From Cacajao melanocephalus (lineage: Eukaryota > Chordata > Mammalia > Primates > Pitheciidae): 64,000 nt of DNA. The DNA lies in NCBI GenBank assembly GCA_963573385.1, contig CAUYLG010076610.1, forward strand, positions 1-64,000. The letters run 5' to 3'. A model generated the notes under the pieces. That model did no database searches and had not been told where the DNA came from. It saw nothing but the letters and a program-made list of their open reading frames with translations. Made by a program: the position numbers and the translations under genes. Positions 15,040-27,425 of the stretch are shown here, in pieces (the first letter of the stretch is position 1; each line of letters opens with the position of its first letter).

Positions 15040-15293
15040 GTAAAGGAGGGGTTTCATCATGTTGTCCAGGCTGGTCTCAAACTCTTGGACTCAAGTGATT
15101 CGCCCACCTTGGCCTCCCAGAGTGCTAAGATTAAAGGCATGAGCCACTGTACCCAGCTATTTTTTATTTTTTGTAGAGATGGGAGTCTCACTATGTTGCC
15201 CAGGCTGGTTTCAAACTCCTGGCTCAAGTGATCTTCCTGCCTTGGCCTCCCAAAGTGCTGGGACTACAGGTGTGAGCTACCACACCTTGCAAG
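15040..15293 (-). mobile_element. Two abutting minus-strand Alu fragments (duplicate copy 1)
   Basis: Two Alu pieces, each in reverse orientation, abut near 15160. Their order and junction match 17628-17845, so this block was copied as a unit. The first piece starts inside an Alu, so the left boundary is a breakpoint and not an insertion end. Confidence 0.85.
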
Positions 15294-15412
15294 CTTCCAT
15301 TTAAAGTGGATGAAAATGAGGATGATACTGCCAGGGTCATATGAATTAAAAGATATCATGCACATAAAGCACCTGGCTGAAGGTCCAGCTCACAGTAAGT
15401 GCTGAGGTGGAC
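15045..15412 (+). repeat. Local duplication, copy 1
   Basis: Two Alu fragments plus the unique-looking gcttccatttaaagtgga and a MIR, in the same order as 17628-17985. Small indels and about one mismatch in ten suggest an old event. Confidence 0.85.
15300..15412 (+). mobile_element. MIR fragment, duplicate copy 1
   Basis: The MIR 3' half (gaaaatgaggatgatactgc, then aaagcacctggctgaaggtc) is shared with 17856-17985. Confidence 0.75.
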
Positions 15413-15736
15413 TCTGATCTAAGCCAATCTAAGAAAGCCTATAAAATAGTGAATAAGTGATGATTGTTCATCTAAAAATTTTTGATAATAGGCAGCTTTA
15501 AAATTCATTTTGTACCTTTTCCCCTCCCATAATATGTAAAAGGAGTCATGGCTCTAAAAATAATAGCAAGATGGGGCTGTCTAGATATTGGAGACTGTGA
15601 ATTGTAGGAGCACGACGTGGTCTGAAGCTGACGTCTCCCACTCCCGAACGACTGTCTTCTGCGTTAGAGGAAAGCCTGAGCCAGGAAGGAGCCAGACTGC
15701 GAGGTCTGTGGAGAAAACGGCTACTTGATACAGTAC

Positions 15737-15803
15737 CTGAGATCTTCTGCCGTTCCTGAGAAAAGTCAATCCCTTCTCCAATGGAGCTCATGATTTTCTC
15801 AAT
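15737..15803 (-). CDS. ANKS1A: ANKS1A mini-exon (67 nt) before SAM1
   Basis: This short minus-strand exon gives IEKIMSSIGEGIDFSQERQK followed by I, S and the first base of a Gly codon. It follows the EWDE end of the upstream exon with no break in frame, as in the ANKS1A protein I know. The acceptor is strong (a pyrimidine tract ending ccatttcag, AG at 15805-15804). The donor is CAG|GTACTG, which keeps GT and +3A but lacks the usual G at +5, so it looks weak. The exon begins in phase 0 and ends in phase 1, so skipping it alone would shift the frame. It sits between a 37-kb and a 6-kb intron. It encodes the segment just N-terminal to SAM1, probably a helical lead-in; that role is inferred. Confidence 0.94.
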
Positions 15804-16184
15804 CTGAAATGGAAGAAAGAACAAAGAGGAGAGGGAGTTAGGCTTGGGGTAAACGTTGCCAGCTCACCACCAGCACCACTGAGGGCTGAGACCTCCAGGT
15901 CTCTTTCAGATGCTTCCCAGACCAGCACCAAACTGCAAGGTATCAGGACTCTCCGCTGCTCAGATCTAAGAGAGGCCTTCTCTGGTCCCCGCCCACAGGG
16001 TCTGAAATACTGCTCTGAAGGGAGTGAGATGGTGACAGTCTGAGCTTAGCTGCTAGAAATACCGAAGAGCCTCCCTTTCGAGGCATCTCCATTTCACTCC
16101 CCAGCAATTCTCCCAGACCAGCAGAGACTGGGGAGAGGCTGTAATCATAGGCCAGACCTGGCCATTTCACTGCTCACGCTAGAA

Positions 16185-16290
16185 TTTAAATTCCATGAGA
16201 GCGGACATTTGCCAGCTTTGTTCCATGCTACCCTGAGTGCCTAGGGTACTGCCTGGTAAATAATAAGCATTCAGCAGACGTTTGATATTG
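16185..16290 (+). mobile_element. L2 3' end
   Basis: Contains aaattccatgagagcggaca, then actgcctggtaaataataag, the typical L2 end. Confidence 0.75.
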
Positions 16291-17263
16291 TAAGACCACC
16301 AGCTCTGGGGAGTGAAGATGACTTCTAGAGTGCCTGCACATAGGAACCTCTGGGAAGGCAGGCCATTACACCTGAATGGAAGGTCTTTTGCTTCTTGGAG
16401 GCCAGCAGTCCTGGATAGAGCTCTGTGTTCAGGGGACGAGAAGGGGCACAGACACTTGTCCCTCCTCTGGACCACAGCAGAGAAAGCTAGTCTGAAACCA
16501 TCCACTGTCTCCAGTACTGGCCCCAGTATGGACCACCTGTTCCAGCCATCTGGCCTCGGTCACTCTGGGCCAGATCCAAGCCCCTTCCCCAGAAAACCTG
16601 GCCAGGGGCAGGACTAGGCCATGGGGATCAGCCACCTTCTCTTCTCCCCCTGCTCCTCCTTTTTGGGTTGCAGTGATAATGAGCTCATTCACTGCTCTTT
16701 TTCCAAAGAAATGAAAAGAGGACCTTTTGTACCAGGGGTTGGATGCTTTTTCCTCTAAGTGCAAGTAAGGAACCTGGGTCAGACTATCAGAAAAACAATT
16801 CTCCAGCCAGCTTCCAGCTGGCAGACAAAGCCACACATCTGACACCCAGCAGAAAAGCACAGAGCAAGCGCCACCTCTCCTCAGGCAGCCAGGGGCTCAG
16901 GGAGGTATCTTCCTCCAGCCATAGAAGCGACTGCTGGCTCAGGCTGTCACCCGATTACCTGTTAACCAGTTTGCAAGCTCCTTCCCTGAGCTCAGCAAGG
17001 CAGAGGGAAACAAATCTGACCCCTGGAGCAAACTGGGGGTGTGTCTCTACATACTGGCCCCAGCAGCCCAGAGGCATGGGGAGGAAGGATAGAGTCAGAG
17101 CAAGTTGGCTCTGCCCCTTGAAGAAAACACCTCCCTCCACCCTCATCACTTTCTTTGGCCCTGCCCATTTCAAGTGCTGCCTCCTTCACCAGGGGCAGCA
17201 TGATACAAGGGAAACTCCTCAGACAGACAGGTGACCATCCTCACCCTCCCAAAGCTTCCATTT

Positions 17264-17845
17264 ATTTTTGTTTTTATTACTAATTTTTTTTTTTATAGAG
17301 ACAAGGTCTTGCTATGTTCCCCAGACTGCTCTTGAACTCCTAGACTCAAGTGATCCTCCCACTTTAGCCTCCTGAATAGATAAGACAACAGGTAGGCACC
17401 ACCAGGCCTTGCTATTTTTAATTTTTCTTTTTTTTGAGGCAGGGTCTTGCTTTGTCGCCCAGGCTGGAGTGCAGTGGTATGATCACGGCTGACTACAACC
17501 TCCACCTCCTGGGTTCAAGCTATCCTCCCACCGCAGCCTCCTTAGTAGCTGAGACTATAGGTGTGCCAGCTCACCAAAAGCGCCATTTTTGTGGTGCCAC
17601 ATCTGGCTAATTTTTTGTTATTGTGTGTACAGGCAGGGTTTCACCATGTTGTCCAGGCTGGTCTCAAATTCATGGACTCAAGAGATTCACCCACCCTGGC
17701 CTCCCAGAGTGCTAGGATTATAGGTATGAGCCACGGTACCTGCTGGGGTCTTACTATATTGCCCAGGCTAGTTTCAAACTCCTGGGCTCAAGTGATCTTT
17801 CTGCCTTGGTCTCCCAAAGTGCTAGGACTATAGGTGTGAGCCTCC
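17264..17845 (-). mobile_element. Alu inserted within an older Alu
   Basis: An older minus-strand Alu (about 17264-17415 plus 17743-17845) is interrupted by a second minus-strand Alu (about 17416-17742). The outer element is flanked by aagcttccattta on both sides (17252-17264 and 17846-17858), a target-site duplication. Confidence 0.8.
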
Positions 17846-17985
17846 GCACCTGGCAAGCTTCCATTTAAAGTGGATAAAAATGAGGATGATATTGCCTCTT
17901 GTCCAGGGCTGTGTGGATTAAAAGATACCATGTACCTAAAGCACCTGGCTGGAGGTCTAGCTCACAGTAAACGCTCAGTAAAAGG
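17628..17985 (+). repeat. Local duplication, copy 2
   Basis: Partner of 15045-15412, about 2.6 kb away in direct orientation. It retains the outer Alu's target duplication, so it is probably the source copy. Confidence 0.85.
17856..17985 (+). mobile_element. MIR fragment, duplicate copy 2
   Basis: Same MIR portion as 15300-15412, slightly longer after the gaggatgatattgcc block. Confidence 0.75.
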
Positions 17986-18039
17986 TTAGTTTGCGTTCCA
18001 CTTCGAGTGCACCAGCCTAGTAAAACCTATTTTTAAAGT

Positions 18040-18165
18040 TGTAAAATATTTTTACTTACACTTATTTTTTGATACATTCACATGATTCAAAATTCAAAAG
18101 ATACAAGATGTTACTGGGAGAAGTCTCCCTTACCCATCTCCCAGTTGCTTCTCCTGCATCCTTCT
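18040..18165 (-). mobile_element. Old L1 fragment
   Basis: Contains attcaaaattcaaaagatac, then agaagtctcccttacccatc, typical of a reversed old L1 tail. Confidence 0.6.
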
Positions 18166-18199
18166 ATTCTACTAATATGTAGAGCGTACCACTGTACCA

Positions 18200-18300
18200 C
18201 CATGAGGGTTGGCATCAAGCATATTTTATTTGCCTTGTCACCCGCTGGGCCTGGCACATGGTAAATAGACAACCTATTGAATGAATCTGTGAATGAACCA
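18200..18300 (+). mobile_element. L2 3' end
   Basis: Contains gggcctggcacatggtaaat and the ttgaatgaatctgtgaatga end. Confidence 0.7.
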
Positions 18301-18654
18301 AAATGTCGTTTCCATTTCTTTAGAGTCTGCACTGAAAAAGCTGTTCTCCACACCAGGCAGCGTGCCGGGGAAGGAAAGGGCTGAAATGGTGGGGTGACTC
18401 CAAGGTATCCTTTGATATCAAGTCATCTGTATTATATATTTCATTATTATCATAATCACTTAATATCCGAAGCCCCAGCTGGCCTGTCCAATCAGCATCC
18501 CTTGGTGGTACAATTTGTGAAATTTTGCTGAAGGGCCTTTGGGCATCAGAGTGAACGGAGTTGAGCACTCCCGCTGCTTCTCCACTCTGCTCTTTCCTGC
18601 TTGCCAGGAGTTGCCCACTAGTCAAACGACATAGGCCAGGAGAAGCCCAGGTTT

Positions 18655-18808
18655 CTTTTATTTTCTTTTTTTGAGACATGGTCTCACTCTGTCACCCAGG
18701 CTGGAGTGCAGTGGCGCAATCAATTATGGCTCACTGAAACTTTGAACTCCGGGGCTCAAGGGATCCTCCCGCCTCAGCCTCTCAAACTGCTGGGGTTACA
18801 GGTGCCTG
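18655..18808 (-). mobile_element. Truncated Alu (one monomer)
   Basis: A T-rich start is followed by one reversed Alu monomer ending near caggtgcc. The other monomer is missing. Confidence 0.85.
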
Positions 18809-20529
18809 ACCCAGAAGTCTGGGTACCTACCCATGGGTGGTATGTGAGGTGTTCCAGATGGCAGATCAGCTGGGAAATGCAAATGGACACTCTCAGAACG
18901 ATTTTGCCCAGGCTAGGAAGTTGTTTTACTGTTCTGTGAACTGCTGTGGCAGAGTTAGCTGAGCTGATTCTAGTTCCAGAAAATCTCAGTGTCCTCGGCA
19001 GCAGAGTCACAGCCTGCAACCCCGGACTCCTTCCTCAGCAACTGGAACCTGCCTTGGTAGAAGCTCTGGCCCAGGAGGGACATGGCAATGAAGAGGCCCT
19101 GTTTGGGCAGAGATTGGCAGGCCCCCTCCCTGGCACCAAAGCAGAGCATCTGAAGCTGTGGTCCGCCCAAGCCCTCAGCCTGGGCTGTGGAGATGGGGAG
19201 GAGCCGGAGCGCATCTTCTCTCTTTGCCTCACCCACATGGTCCACAACCAGCAGAGAGGAAATATGATCATTTTAGTCTAGACAAAGAAGAGCGTTCAGA
19301 CACAGCAGATATCATTCTGATCTACACACTTCATGCAGTTTAACCTCCTAGGCTTGAGTTAAAAAACAATCTGAATAGGCAGCTTTCCCAGAAATGTTCT
19401 GCATTTCAGGGGAAGAGGCAGGTGAAATGTAATGGACGGGCACCATTTAGTGTACCCTTCTTTTTCTGTGGTTTTGGATGAGTGACACTTTGGAGAGAGA
19501 TGAGAAATGGCCATGCTTCCTTATTACTGCACTTCATGTGAACTGACCGGGAACTTACACTTGTGTTTGTTAATATAAGGACTTGAAAGTTATCAGTATA
19601 ATGGACTCTTGTCTTCAATAAATGCTTGGAAATACTCCATTTTCAGAAAGTTTTCAGGATGACCCTGTTAAGACTATTTTTCCCTGCCAGGGCTGTGTAA
19701 AATGTATTCCCCATATGGCTGAAAACAAGAACAAAAACAAACACTGGAGATACTGCTGCTTAGGCCATCTGACATCTGCTTGTTTAAACCACAGGATTCT
19801 GGTTGCCCATGGGCTGGCAATGGGAGGTGGAGCTCTGTATGGATAGGCCTCCATCCCTTATCACCAGGCAGAGAGTCATGCCGATCGATGACGCCTGGCT
19901 TTTTAATAGATACTGGGAGTTGAAGGAGGGGGAAGAAAGAGTTGTGATGGGTCTTCTGTGTGCCAGGAAGTGTGCTGGGCACAGGCAGACCACAAGCTTT
20001 GGTGCAAGTTGGCTCCAAGGCCCGTGGGAAACCTCCCTTTCAGGATGCGGTACAAGTCATGGCTGTGTGCAGGGCTACCACCTGGGGCCAAATATCAGGC
20101 CAGCAGGAATCAGTCTGGTCAACATGTCTACAAGCTGGGGCCCCACGTAGAGGAGGATGGGAAAGGAATCGCTTTCCTTTTACTTTCCTTTGGTGTAAAT
20201 GGGAGCATGAGAGAAGTTTCTGCAGCTGAGTTGGTGCCTGACGTCAGACATTCCCTCCCAACCCTGCTTCTGCTGCGTGGGAGCTGCTGGTGCCCTAGGA
20301 CCCCCCTCCCCCCCCACCCGCCAGTTGGAAAACACACACCAGTCTCCTTAGGCCTGAGCCATAGGGCTGGAGACACCTTCCACCTCGCGTCTTCCACTGG
20401 GCATTGATAACCTTATTGGCCCAGAAACACCTTGTGCTTTGCATGATTACTTCCGTGATCAACTGTTTTATGGTGGATTCCAGAAACACTAAAGAATCAT
20501 TGGGGGTAAAGACCCTGCGTCATGCTGTG

Positions 20530-20625
20530 TTTTCTTTAGGTCCCACCGTATGCCTTGCACACAGCTAGCATGCTGGTGGTGTTCAGTGACAAACGTTTGT
20601 TAGCTATCGTTTGTTAGCTATCCCT
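20530..20625 (+). mobile_element. L2-like 3' end with internal tandem duplication
   Basis: L2-like text (accgtatgccttgcacacag) is followed by an exact head-to-tail repeat of cgtttgttagctat at 20594-20607 and 20608-20621. Confidence 0.55.
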
Positions 20626-22834
20626 AATACACTTGCCACATTTATGTTAACAGGGTAAGGGGGAAAGGCAACTAACACTCTCCCTTCTGGACCAATCTGA
20701 ATTCTCTAACTCCCTTTCCCTCCTCATTTTTATGTTTCTTGACTCTCTGGGTTTCTGGCACAAGATTGGCACTCCCCCAAAGCACGTCACACTCCACAAC
20801 TTCCAGCTGACCCCTTCTCTGAGCAATCCTGCAGAGCCTCGATGCACAGCCAAGCAAACATACTTTCCCACTTTTCATGTGAAGAAACTGAAGCTCTCCT
20901 CCACCGGCACTCCCAAACTGCCCGCAGAGGGCACTGCTCTCACTGTGGTAGGTGCCACTGGCAGCTGAGCCTGCCTCCTGTTGCAGGGGGCAAAGTGGCA
21001 GACCCTCTCCTCTGGCCAGATGGCTTGCTTGGACAGTGCTCCCCCTTCCCAGGAGCAGGGGGGCTGAGGGACTGAGCGATAGCCTCCTCAGCCTCACCAG
21101 ATGCTCTGTGCTGATCCCATCAGGCGACTGCTGACGTCAAAATCAGTTCCTTAGGCTGTGCAAAGAACCCTAAAGACTGCTGACAGCTGCACTCCCAGGC
21201 CCAGAAACCACATAAGAATTCATCACCATCTCTGTCTTCTGCTTCTTAGCAGCAGACAGGCTCTCAGCCTAGAGTGGGCTTTGATTCCATATCTGAAAAA
21301 GGGTCACTGGCCAGGGTCTGGGTGATGTTTTTTTCCTTCTCCCCCCAGACTGAATTGCGCATGGCCTCAGGAAAGACAAAGACGGATTGAAGTAAATTAT
21401 TTGTCCTGATTTTCTAACCTTGTCAACTGCTTTTAGGAGAAGGAGGCAGGATGGGGTGGGGGAGGGGAAACGCGCATGGCAGGGAATGAATAACTATCTG
21501 CCAGCGGGCTCAGGGCTATCCTTCCCGAGGCGACCAGACATGGCCGCTAACAATGAGGAACTCCGTTTGCACAGAGCGGGCTTAGCCTCTGCTTCAGCTG
21601 TCTCATCACAGGGGGGCACTCAGATTGTTACCATATTTATTGCTGTGTCCCCCAACTTCAATCCCCTTTACCTTGTCACCTTCTTTTTCTATTTCCCTTT
21701 TTTTACTAGTCTGAGAGACAACAGAGCTGTTTAGTTTCAAAAGCACTTTGTCCTTCTTGCCTGACAAAGGCTCCAATTAAAGCCTGCCTTTTGTGTTTGC
21801 CCCAGGCTAGACTGCTGGAGAGAGGAAAGCCACGGAGCTCTGGCTTCCAGAGCATGGTCTAAGGCTCTAACTTCCCACTGTCTTTCCCATACCTCTTGGG
21901 TTGCTGATATTGGGTCTTGCTCCCAGAAAGCATCTCACACCCCACAACTACCAGCTGGCCCTTTCTCTGACCAAGAGATCAGGGCTTAAGCCCACATCTG
22001 CAACTTGACAGAAAGTAAATACACGGACATGACATAAACATGACTGGGAGGAAATGCGTGGCCTTGACTTGACATGACATGAAGGAAACACACGGACCCA
22101 ATCCTTGCCGAATGACCTTCTCGTACTAGAACAGCCTACTGTAAAAGTAATCTTTTACTCAAAGCGCCAAGAAACTGCTGAAAGAATAAAAAAGTTGGGA
22201 GACCTAGATTCTAATTAACTTTATTATTGCTTGCCACATAATTCTGGGTTATATGCCAAGTACTGGCTTTAATAAGTGGGACAAGAATCTCAAAGATTAA
22301 TGAGGATTATGTATTTGGGTTCTCGTCCGATGTGCGCAATCTACTTTCCATCCAGGAGCAGGCTTATTTTTTGGTGTGGTGGCGAGGGGTAAGGAGAATG
22401 TACACAAACCTCAGAAAGCCTGCAGTTATCTAAAAACACTGGTTAACCTGCCACTCAGTCCTTCGGGCACCCCCACCAGCCTCCAAGTAACCTTCCCTTG
22501 GTCTGGTTCTTTCACAGTCTGAATGTCATTACGACACACTGCTAGTCTGGCTATGGATAAAACCAGGCCAAAGAAAACATCCTAAACTTGCACTCAGAAT
22601 CAATTTCCTCAGCAATGTGGCCAGGGAAAGGGGTCTCACATCCATTAGCGCCTCATATTCTACAGGGGAACACCTGTCTTATAATATCAGGGTGGACAGA
22701 TGCAGGATTCTGAGCACCAAATTATATGTACTTAAGGTTTAAAAATACATACATCTATACTTAATGCAAGTATACTATCAGGATCCATCAGCTGTCTTGA
22801 GATTTCCTGCAGTTTGCCACTCCTAATTACCTCT

Positions 22835-23135
22835 GAACTTGTGAAACAGGAAGAAGATAGATAAATGAAGTTCACAGACATACAAAAGGGCACATACTGC
22901 AATGATTCCATTTATATGAGGTTCTAGAATAGGCAAACGCAATTTAGAGTGGAAAACTACCAGAAGAGGCTGGGTGAGGACTGGCTGGCTGGGGAAGGCA
23001 CTAGGGAACTTTCTGGGAGTGACAGTAATGTTCGGTATCTTGATAGAAATTTGGGTTAAACAAATGTATGTATTTGTCAAAACTCATAGAATGACAGACT
23101 TCATGTATTTCACTTTGTACAAATTTTACCCCACC
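22835..23135 (+). mobile_element. L1M-type 3' end
   Basis: The order attccatttatatgaggttc, then the ggaactttctgggagtgac region, then gtcaaaactcatagaa, is the usual tail of old L1M elements. Confidence 0.8.
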
Positions 23136-23194
23136 CCCACTCCCAAGTAACTATAAACAAACACTGAACTCTAGTTAATGATACACATGTTAAA

Positions 23195-23450
23195 GTGGGA
23201 ATGAAAGTACTGATGTCTGCAACTTACTTTGAAAGGCATCAAAAAATAACATGATTGCTAAGTGGACTGAGGGGTAGACAGATGGATAGATGCAATAAAG
23301 CATGTACAGCAAAATGCTAATTATAGAATCCATGCCCTATGTGGTGGTTATATAGGCATTCACTATTCGAGTCTTTCAAGTTTTCTGTAGTTTGAAAATT
23401 CTCATAGTGAAATAGTGGAAAAATCTTTCAGGATCAAATCTTTTAGAGAA
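23195..23450 (+). mobile_element. L1M-type 3' end (second fragment)
   Basis: An old L1 tail pattern (gcaaaatgctaattatagaa, then ttttctgtagtttgaaaatt). It may be a neighbour or a continuation of the preceding fragment. Confidence 0.65.
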
Positions 23451-24185
23451 CAATAAATTGTAAGATAAACACCGGTCAGAGTTTCATTTGTAATGAACTC
23501 TGCTCAACATGCTAATAAGCAAAGACATGCCCGATGGGCAAAGGAAACAAAGAGAAAGGAATGTGGGAAGCTGACTGCACCATTATTCCCGGTCACAAAG
23601 CCTTCTGGGGTAAGGGCTCTCAGCACAGCTTCTCTGTTGTGGTGTGGCTTTCTCTATTCTGGAACCCAGGCTAACCCCAGTCTTGACAGTCTGAAAACTC
23701 AATTATCAGTGTTCCCAGGATGAGGAGACCCTGGGAAACTGGCTCATATTAATCAGGGTCAAAAGAAATTCATCCCTACATTTGTGAGTTCCTTTAGCAT
23801 GGTAAGCAGCACATTAGAATACTTTAGCTAGTAGAATATGTTTGTATCTTCTGTCTCCCGAAATCAAATAAAATTAGAAAATCAAATACACCGTCAAAAT
23901 TCTGGAGTATGTTAAAGCTGTCTGAACTACGTTGAAAGCTCATTCATCTTTCCTGAAAATAGAATTCATGTGCTCAAAGCAAGGTTGCCCACCGACCCTG
24001 AAAGCACTTTTGTTCAACAATATTAAAACTCAGGACGTGCAGGCGTTAGGTTCTGGGCTGGGTTCTTTCAGTGGGGTCCTCACTGCACTAGGCACCAGCT
24101 AACTGCCCTCCTGGTGATCCAGTTCCTCTTCATAAGCACCCTGGTGGGGATCTGGCATTCTTCCCACTTTAAAGAAGAGAAAACT

Positions 24186-24461
24186 GGCCAGGCACAGTGG
24201 CTCACCTGTAATCCCAGCAGTTTGGAAGGCTGAGGTGGGTGGATCACGAGGTCAGGAGTTCAAGACCAGACTGGCCAACATCGTGAAACCCTGTCTCTAC
24301 TAAAAAATACAAAAATTAGCTGTGCATGGTGGCTTGTGCCTGTAATCCCAACTACTTGGGAGGCTGAGGTAGGAGAACTGCTTGAACCGGGAGGTGGGAG
24401 GTTGCAGTGAGCCACTGCACTCCAGCCTGGGCTACAGAGCGAGACTCCATCTCAAAAAAAA
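24186..24461 (+). mobile_element. Alu SINE with target-site duplication
   Basis: An Alu with small internal deletions; aaagaagagaaaac flanks both ends. Confidence 0.94.
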
Positions 24462-24649
24462 GGAAAGAAGAGAAAACCAAACATGAGAAAATCAAAATAA
24501 CATCCATGAGTCACAGCACTGGCCATATGTGGGCATTGCTCAATTCATTATCCATCTAATTCATGGTGTCCAGCATGTTTCAGGCCCAGCTTTCATTGTA
24601 TTAAAGCTCAGGGTAGGATTTCAAATACACTGGATTGAGAACATTGGAA

Positions 24650-24950
24650 AGGCAGTGTGTATGGGGTGGAAAGAATAAGGACTTATGAATAAAAAACTTG
24701 AGTTCAAATTCTGGTTCTGCCACTTAATTAGTTGTGAAACCTTGGACAAGTTATTTAACCTTGCTGACTTTAAACTTCCTCTTCTATATGGTGAAAAAAA
24801 TTCCTCGCTCATGACATCATTGCTATCAGCAAATGACCTGACTTCTCTTCCTTAAGCCTCAGTTTCCTCAAACACAAAATGCACACACCAACAGAGGCCT
24901 GCTGTAAATATCTGAGACAACATATAAGATATCTGAGTGCAGCCTTTGGT
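24650..24950 (+). mobile_element. MIR sequence, two overlapping pieces
   Basis: 24650-24800 shows a forward MIR (ttctggttctgccacttaat, accttggacaagttatttaa). 24835-24950 adds a second MIR-like part (cctcagtttcctcaaacaca). Confidence 0.75.
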
Positions 24951-25774
24951 TTCCAGGCAGGGCTCTAATGAGGAGTTAATTTATTACAACACAAGTTTGA
25001 GCAAGCTGTGCATTGCCTTAAAGACACAGTTTTGGTGTAATTCATTCATTCCCTGAATGACATCACCCTAAAAGGCAAGGTTCTTGCTGCTGTAAGCACT
25101 GATGGTAAGATCTGTTCCCCCTCCAAAGGCAATGCCTGTCTGCCTCTGTTGCTGGGAGATTTTAGTCCCTGCCATTTCCTGGGGCCATAGCAGGAGATAC
25201 TGAGCCTGTTTTCTTCTATAACTTGACCAGATGCCAACCTTGCTTACTCTGGGAAACATCTGTAGTCCTCATAAAACCACAGATGCCAGGCAAATAATCC
25301 ACACCACCCTCCTCCCTTGCTCGTTTCAGTTTACAGAGATTACACAAGGCTTGCGATTCACATTCATCTGCTTCCAAAATAAACAAAATTCTACCTGAAA
25401 AACAAGTTAATCAAAACCCAGTTTCCTTTGTTTTTTGTTTCGTTTTGTTTTAAAAGATAAACCAGAGGGAAAGGGCTTCCTTCTGGCAGAGAACATTTAG
25501 AACATGCTGTGTGAACAATAGCTCACTTCCTGGACACTCAGCTGGAGGCAGCTTCTCCATTCAGGACAAAACGTTTTATGTGACGGAGTGACGCCTTTCT
25601 ACACCGCAGCTCTTGGGGCACAAACCAAACTGGAGGATCCAAGACAATACCAAAGCGAGGAGAAGGAACAAGGTCTCAACTCAGGCCTGCTCTTTCTGAT
25701 GCACGCCATGGCTGTCTCCAACCCCCTCACCTCAGAGAGAGCTGGCTCCCACAGGGCAGGGTCTGCAGGTAGTG

Positions 25775-25915
25775 AGATGCTCAGAGACTGTGGAATCAAC
25801 TTTGCCGCTTTCAGCAGCATGACTGTGAACAAGGAACTTGTTCTTCCCACACCTTAGCTTGATCACCTAGAACAGGGATAACAACACCTACCTGATAAGC
25901 CTGTTATCAACCTCT
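25775..25915 (+). mobile_element. MIR fragment
   Basis: Forward MIR-like, with agcatgactgtgaacaagga and acagggataacaacacctac. Confidence 0.65.
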
Positions 25916-27299
25916 GCTTACGTGAGCTGCCAGCGAGCTAACTGCATGCCATCTCGTCCCTCAGTGAGCAATGCCAGCGTATGGCAGTGTCCACACCAGG
26001 CAGGCTCACTCACGCACACCCATGGCCTTCTGCTTCCACACACTCAGTGTTGCCGTTACCAAGAGTTAGGTGGGATCATTTCCAAAACTGCTTATGATGG
26101 TTATATTTGTGATGAAAATAGAAAATTATGTGCTCTTGAATTAAGTGTGGTTGGGGAAATAAGTTGTAAAAAAATCCAAAAAAATTCTATACTCAGATTG
26201 CTTCACAAGTGGCCAAATTCTGGCTTTACTTTTAAGAAACAAACTAGAAATTTTAGTCAATGGTGTTTTATGGATGTGGTTCATGTAATAAAAGGAAGGC
26301 AGAGAACTCCAAATTAGCAGATCTACATTAGAAGAAAGGGCCCAGCTCCACACCAAGAGTCCACAGCTATCCAAAAGGGTGCACATCTATCCACTTGGGG
26401 TTAAACTGTTTCTATTCTTTTTAAAAAATGACTTCCTCCTTTGACAGGGTTTTGTAATTAACCAAACCAAACAACCCTCATTCCAAGTGGCCATGTAAAA
26501 GGCTTCTACTGGAACAATGGCACATGTGGAAAGCCTCTGGAGGAACTGGCAGCAGGGCCTCATAAACAAGATAGCCGCTGTGACCGCAGAAACTCTCAAA
26601 CCACCTTTACCATCATATAAGTCACCTCCCAGAGACAAAGAACCCCTCTCCAGTTGCTTTTTCCTAAAAAGTCTCTCCCCTGCGGGCTGGTAAACCACCC
26701 CAGGTGACTCCCAGCATATTTTCAGCCCTTCTTTCTTCCTCATCAAGGTTCCTGTTTGAAAAATGCTTTACACATTATTGATCACTGCCTCTGTCCAGGG
26801 TGAACCAGCCAGGCCATGATCTCTGTGTTACAGACCACAGGCATTAGCAGGTCATAGGCTCTCATCATCTGTCAATCCGGGCTACCTCAGGCAGTCAAAC
26901 TTCCAAATGGTAGGGGGTGAACAGAAAACTGCCCCCAGCCCACCTCAAGTTGAGCACACAGAGAGAGAGGGTCACTAAGTTAACTAAGACCCTCCCTTCT
27001 CCCCAAAATGGTCCTCCTACCTACCCTGACAGACCATGAGGGACAGAGGCAAAAGCAGGGGGAATCCTACAAGTCTCACAAACCTATTCGGAGGCTCAAG
27101 GGTATCCAAGGTCAACAAAAAGAAAATGTCTGAGCTAGGAACCAATGTGTACCCTGCTCCACCCACAACCGCATCACAGAGAACAATTAATTATGGAAAT
27201 GGCAACCTTATGTCCCCCAAATATAACCATGAAGGATATGACGATTGGAGACACTTCACGGGAAGGACAGGTACATGGAAGATAATTATTTTTGAAGTG

Positions 27300-27425
27300 T
27301 CCTACATAACCCTCACCTGTAAACAGGGATGCTAATGCCTGCTTCACAGTACGGTGTGGGGATTGGATGCAATGACCCAGGGAGGGTGGCTGGCACACAG
27401 CAATCACTGATGAGCACTGGTGCCC
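27300..27425 (+). mobile_element. MIR fragment
   Basis: Forward MIR 3' half: ctgtaaacagggatgctaat, then tggctggcacacagcaatca. Confidence 0.7.

Noticed and set aside
26387..26746. 119-codon minus-strand frame
   Set aside because: No known family, no flanking splice signals, and not needed to complete ANKS1A.
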